Shown here in pieces: positions 51,314-51,314 of a DNA stretch of 51,314 bases; positions within the stretch are counted from its first letter, which is position 1, and each line of letters begins with the position of its first letter. The stretch comes from Candidatus Gastranaerophilales bacterium (GTDB taxonomy: Bacteria > Cyanobacteriota > Vampirovibrionia > Gastranaerophilales > Gastranaerophilaceae). A program made the position numbers and the translations under genes. The stretch lies in contig CALVAL010000003.1 in NCBI GenBank assembly GCA_944325535.1, positions 1-51,314 of the forward strand. Reading direction: 5' to 3'. The notes beneath the pieces were generated by a model that worked only from the letters and a program-made list of their open reading frames with translations, ran no database searches and was not told the origin of the DNA.

Positions 51314-51314
51314 T

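Overview
The window is strongly AT-rich, densely packed bacterial chromosome with mostly short gaps, many stem-loop terminators and clear Shine-Dalgarno sites. The gene content suggests a motile, non-photosynthetic relative of Cyanobacteria, most likely a gut member of the Vampirovibrionia/Melainabacteria (Gastranaerophilales type). The reasons are a cyanobacterial-style ClpC, a pseudopilin whose N-terminus looks typical of that group, flagellar genes beside Gram-negative envelope genes (porin, DUF374 acyltransferase, PBP4-type DacB), and heptameric repeats resembling the STRR repeats of cyanobacteria. The taxonomic placement is inference; no rRNA gene is present.

Layout. 1-7132: two flagellar modules, fliJ-fliK-flgD on the minus strand (flgD runs off the edge) and a second fliJ-fliK plus a FlgE/F/G-family gene on the plus strand, with three unknown genes between them. 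7141-7605: a 102-bp noncoding tandem repeat. 7697-8855: two unknown genes, the second with a near-perfect sigma-28 (FliA) promoter. 8965-24127: mostly metabolic and housekeeping genes (exported GH13/TreS-like enzyme, rhodanese, HdeD-like protein, HD-GYP-like protein, pheT, clpC, glyA, a WecA/TagO-type transferase, an EF-hand protein and a degenerate histidine phosphatase). 24128-24406: a tRNA-Glu(CTC) whose 3' end is repeated 132 bp further on. 24412-27839: an apparent operon of response regulator, histidine kinase, flgB, flgC and fliE. 28187-33611: pseudopilin, an unknown gene, an ECF sigma/anti-sigma pair and clpB. 33719-37987: YkgJ-type, TPR, porin and formate/nitrite channel genes. 38301-42429: a putative cysteine peptidase, an amidohydrolase, radA and a LysM protein. 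42656-46831: a 1391-residue protein with an EF-hand, hydrophobic glycine-rich segments and two HExxH metalloprotease motifs, the second resembling the lethal-factor (ATLF/PPEP) type. 46940-50618: xer, dacB, a nitrilase-family gene and an acyltransferase, packed as an operon. 50685-51281: a small exported protein.

The most striking observation is regulatory. The 1391-residue dual-metalloprotease gene is preceded by an exact match to the flagellar sigma-28 consensus (TAAAGTTT-N11-GCCGATAA), and the small NPF-repeat gene at 8601 has a 15-of-16 match. Sigma-28 normally switches on after the hook is complete and drives late flagellar genes. Placing a toxin-like protease in that regulon suggests a flagellum-coupled effector or surface-protein system. 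That is a hypothesis, but it rests on motifs that can be read directly.
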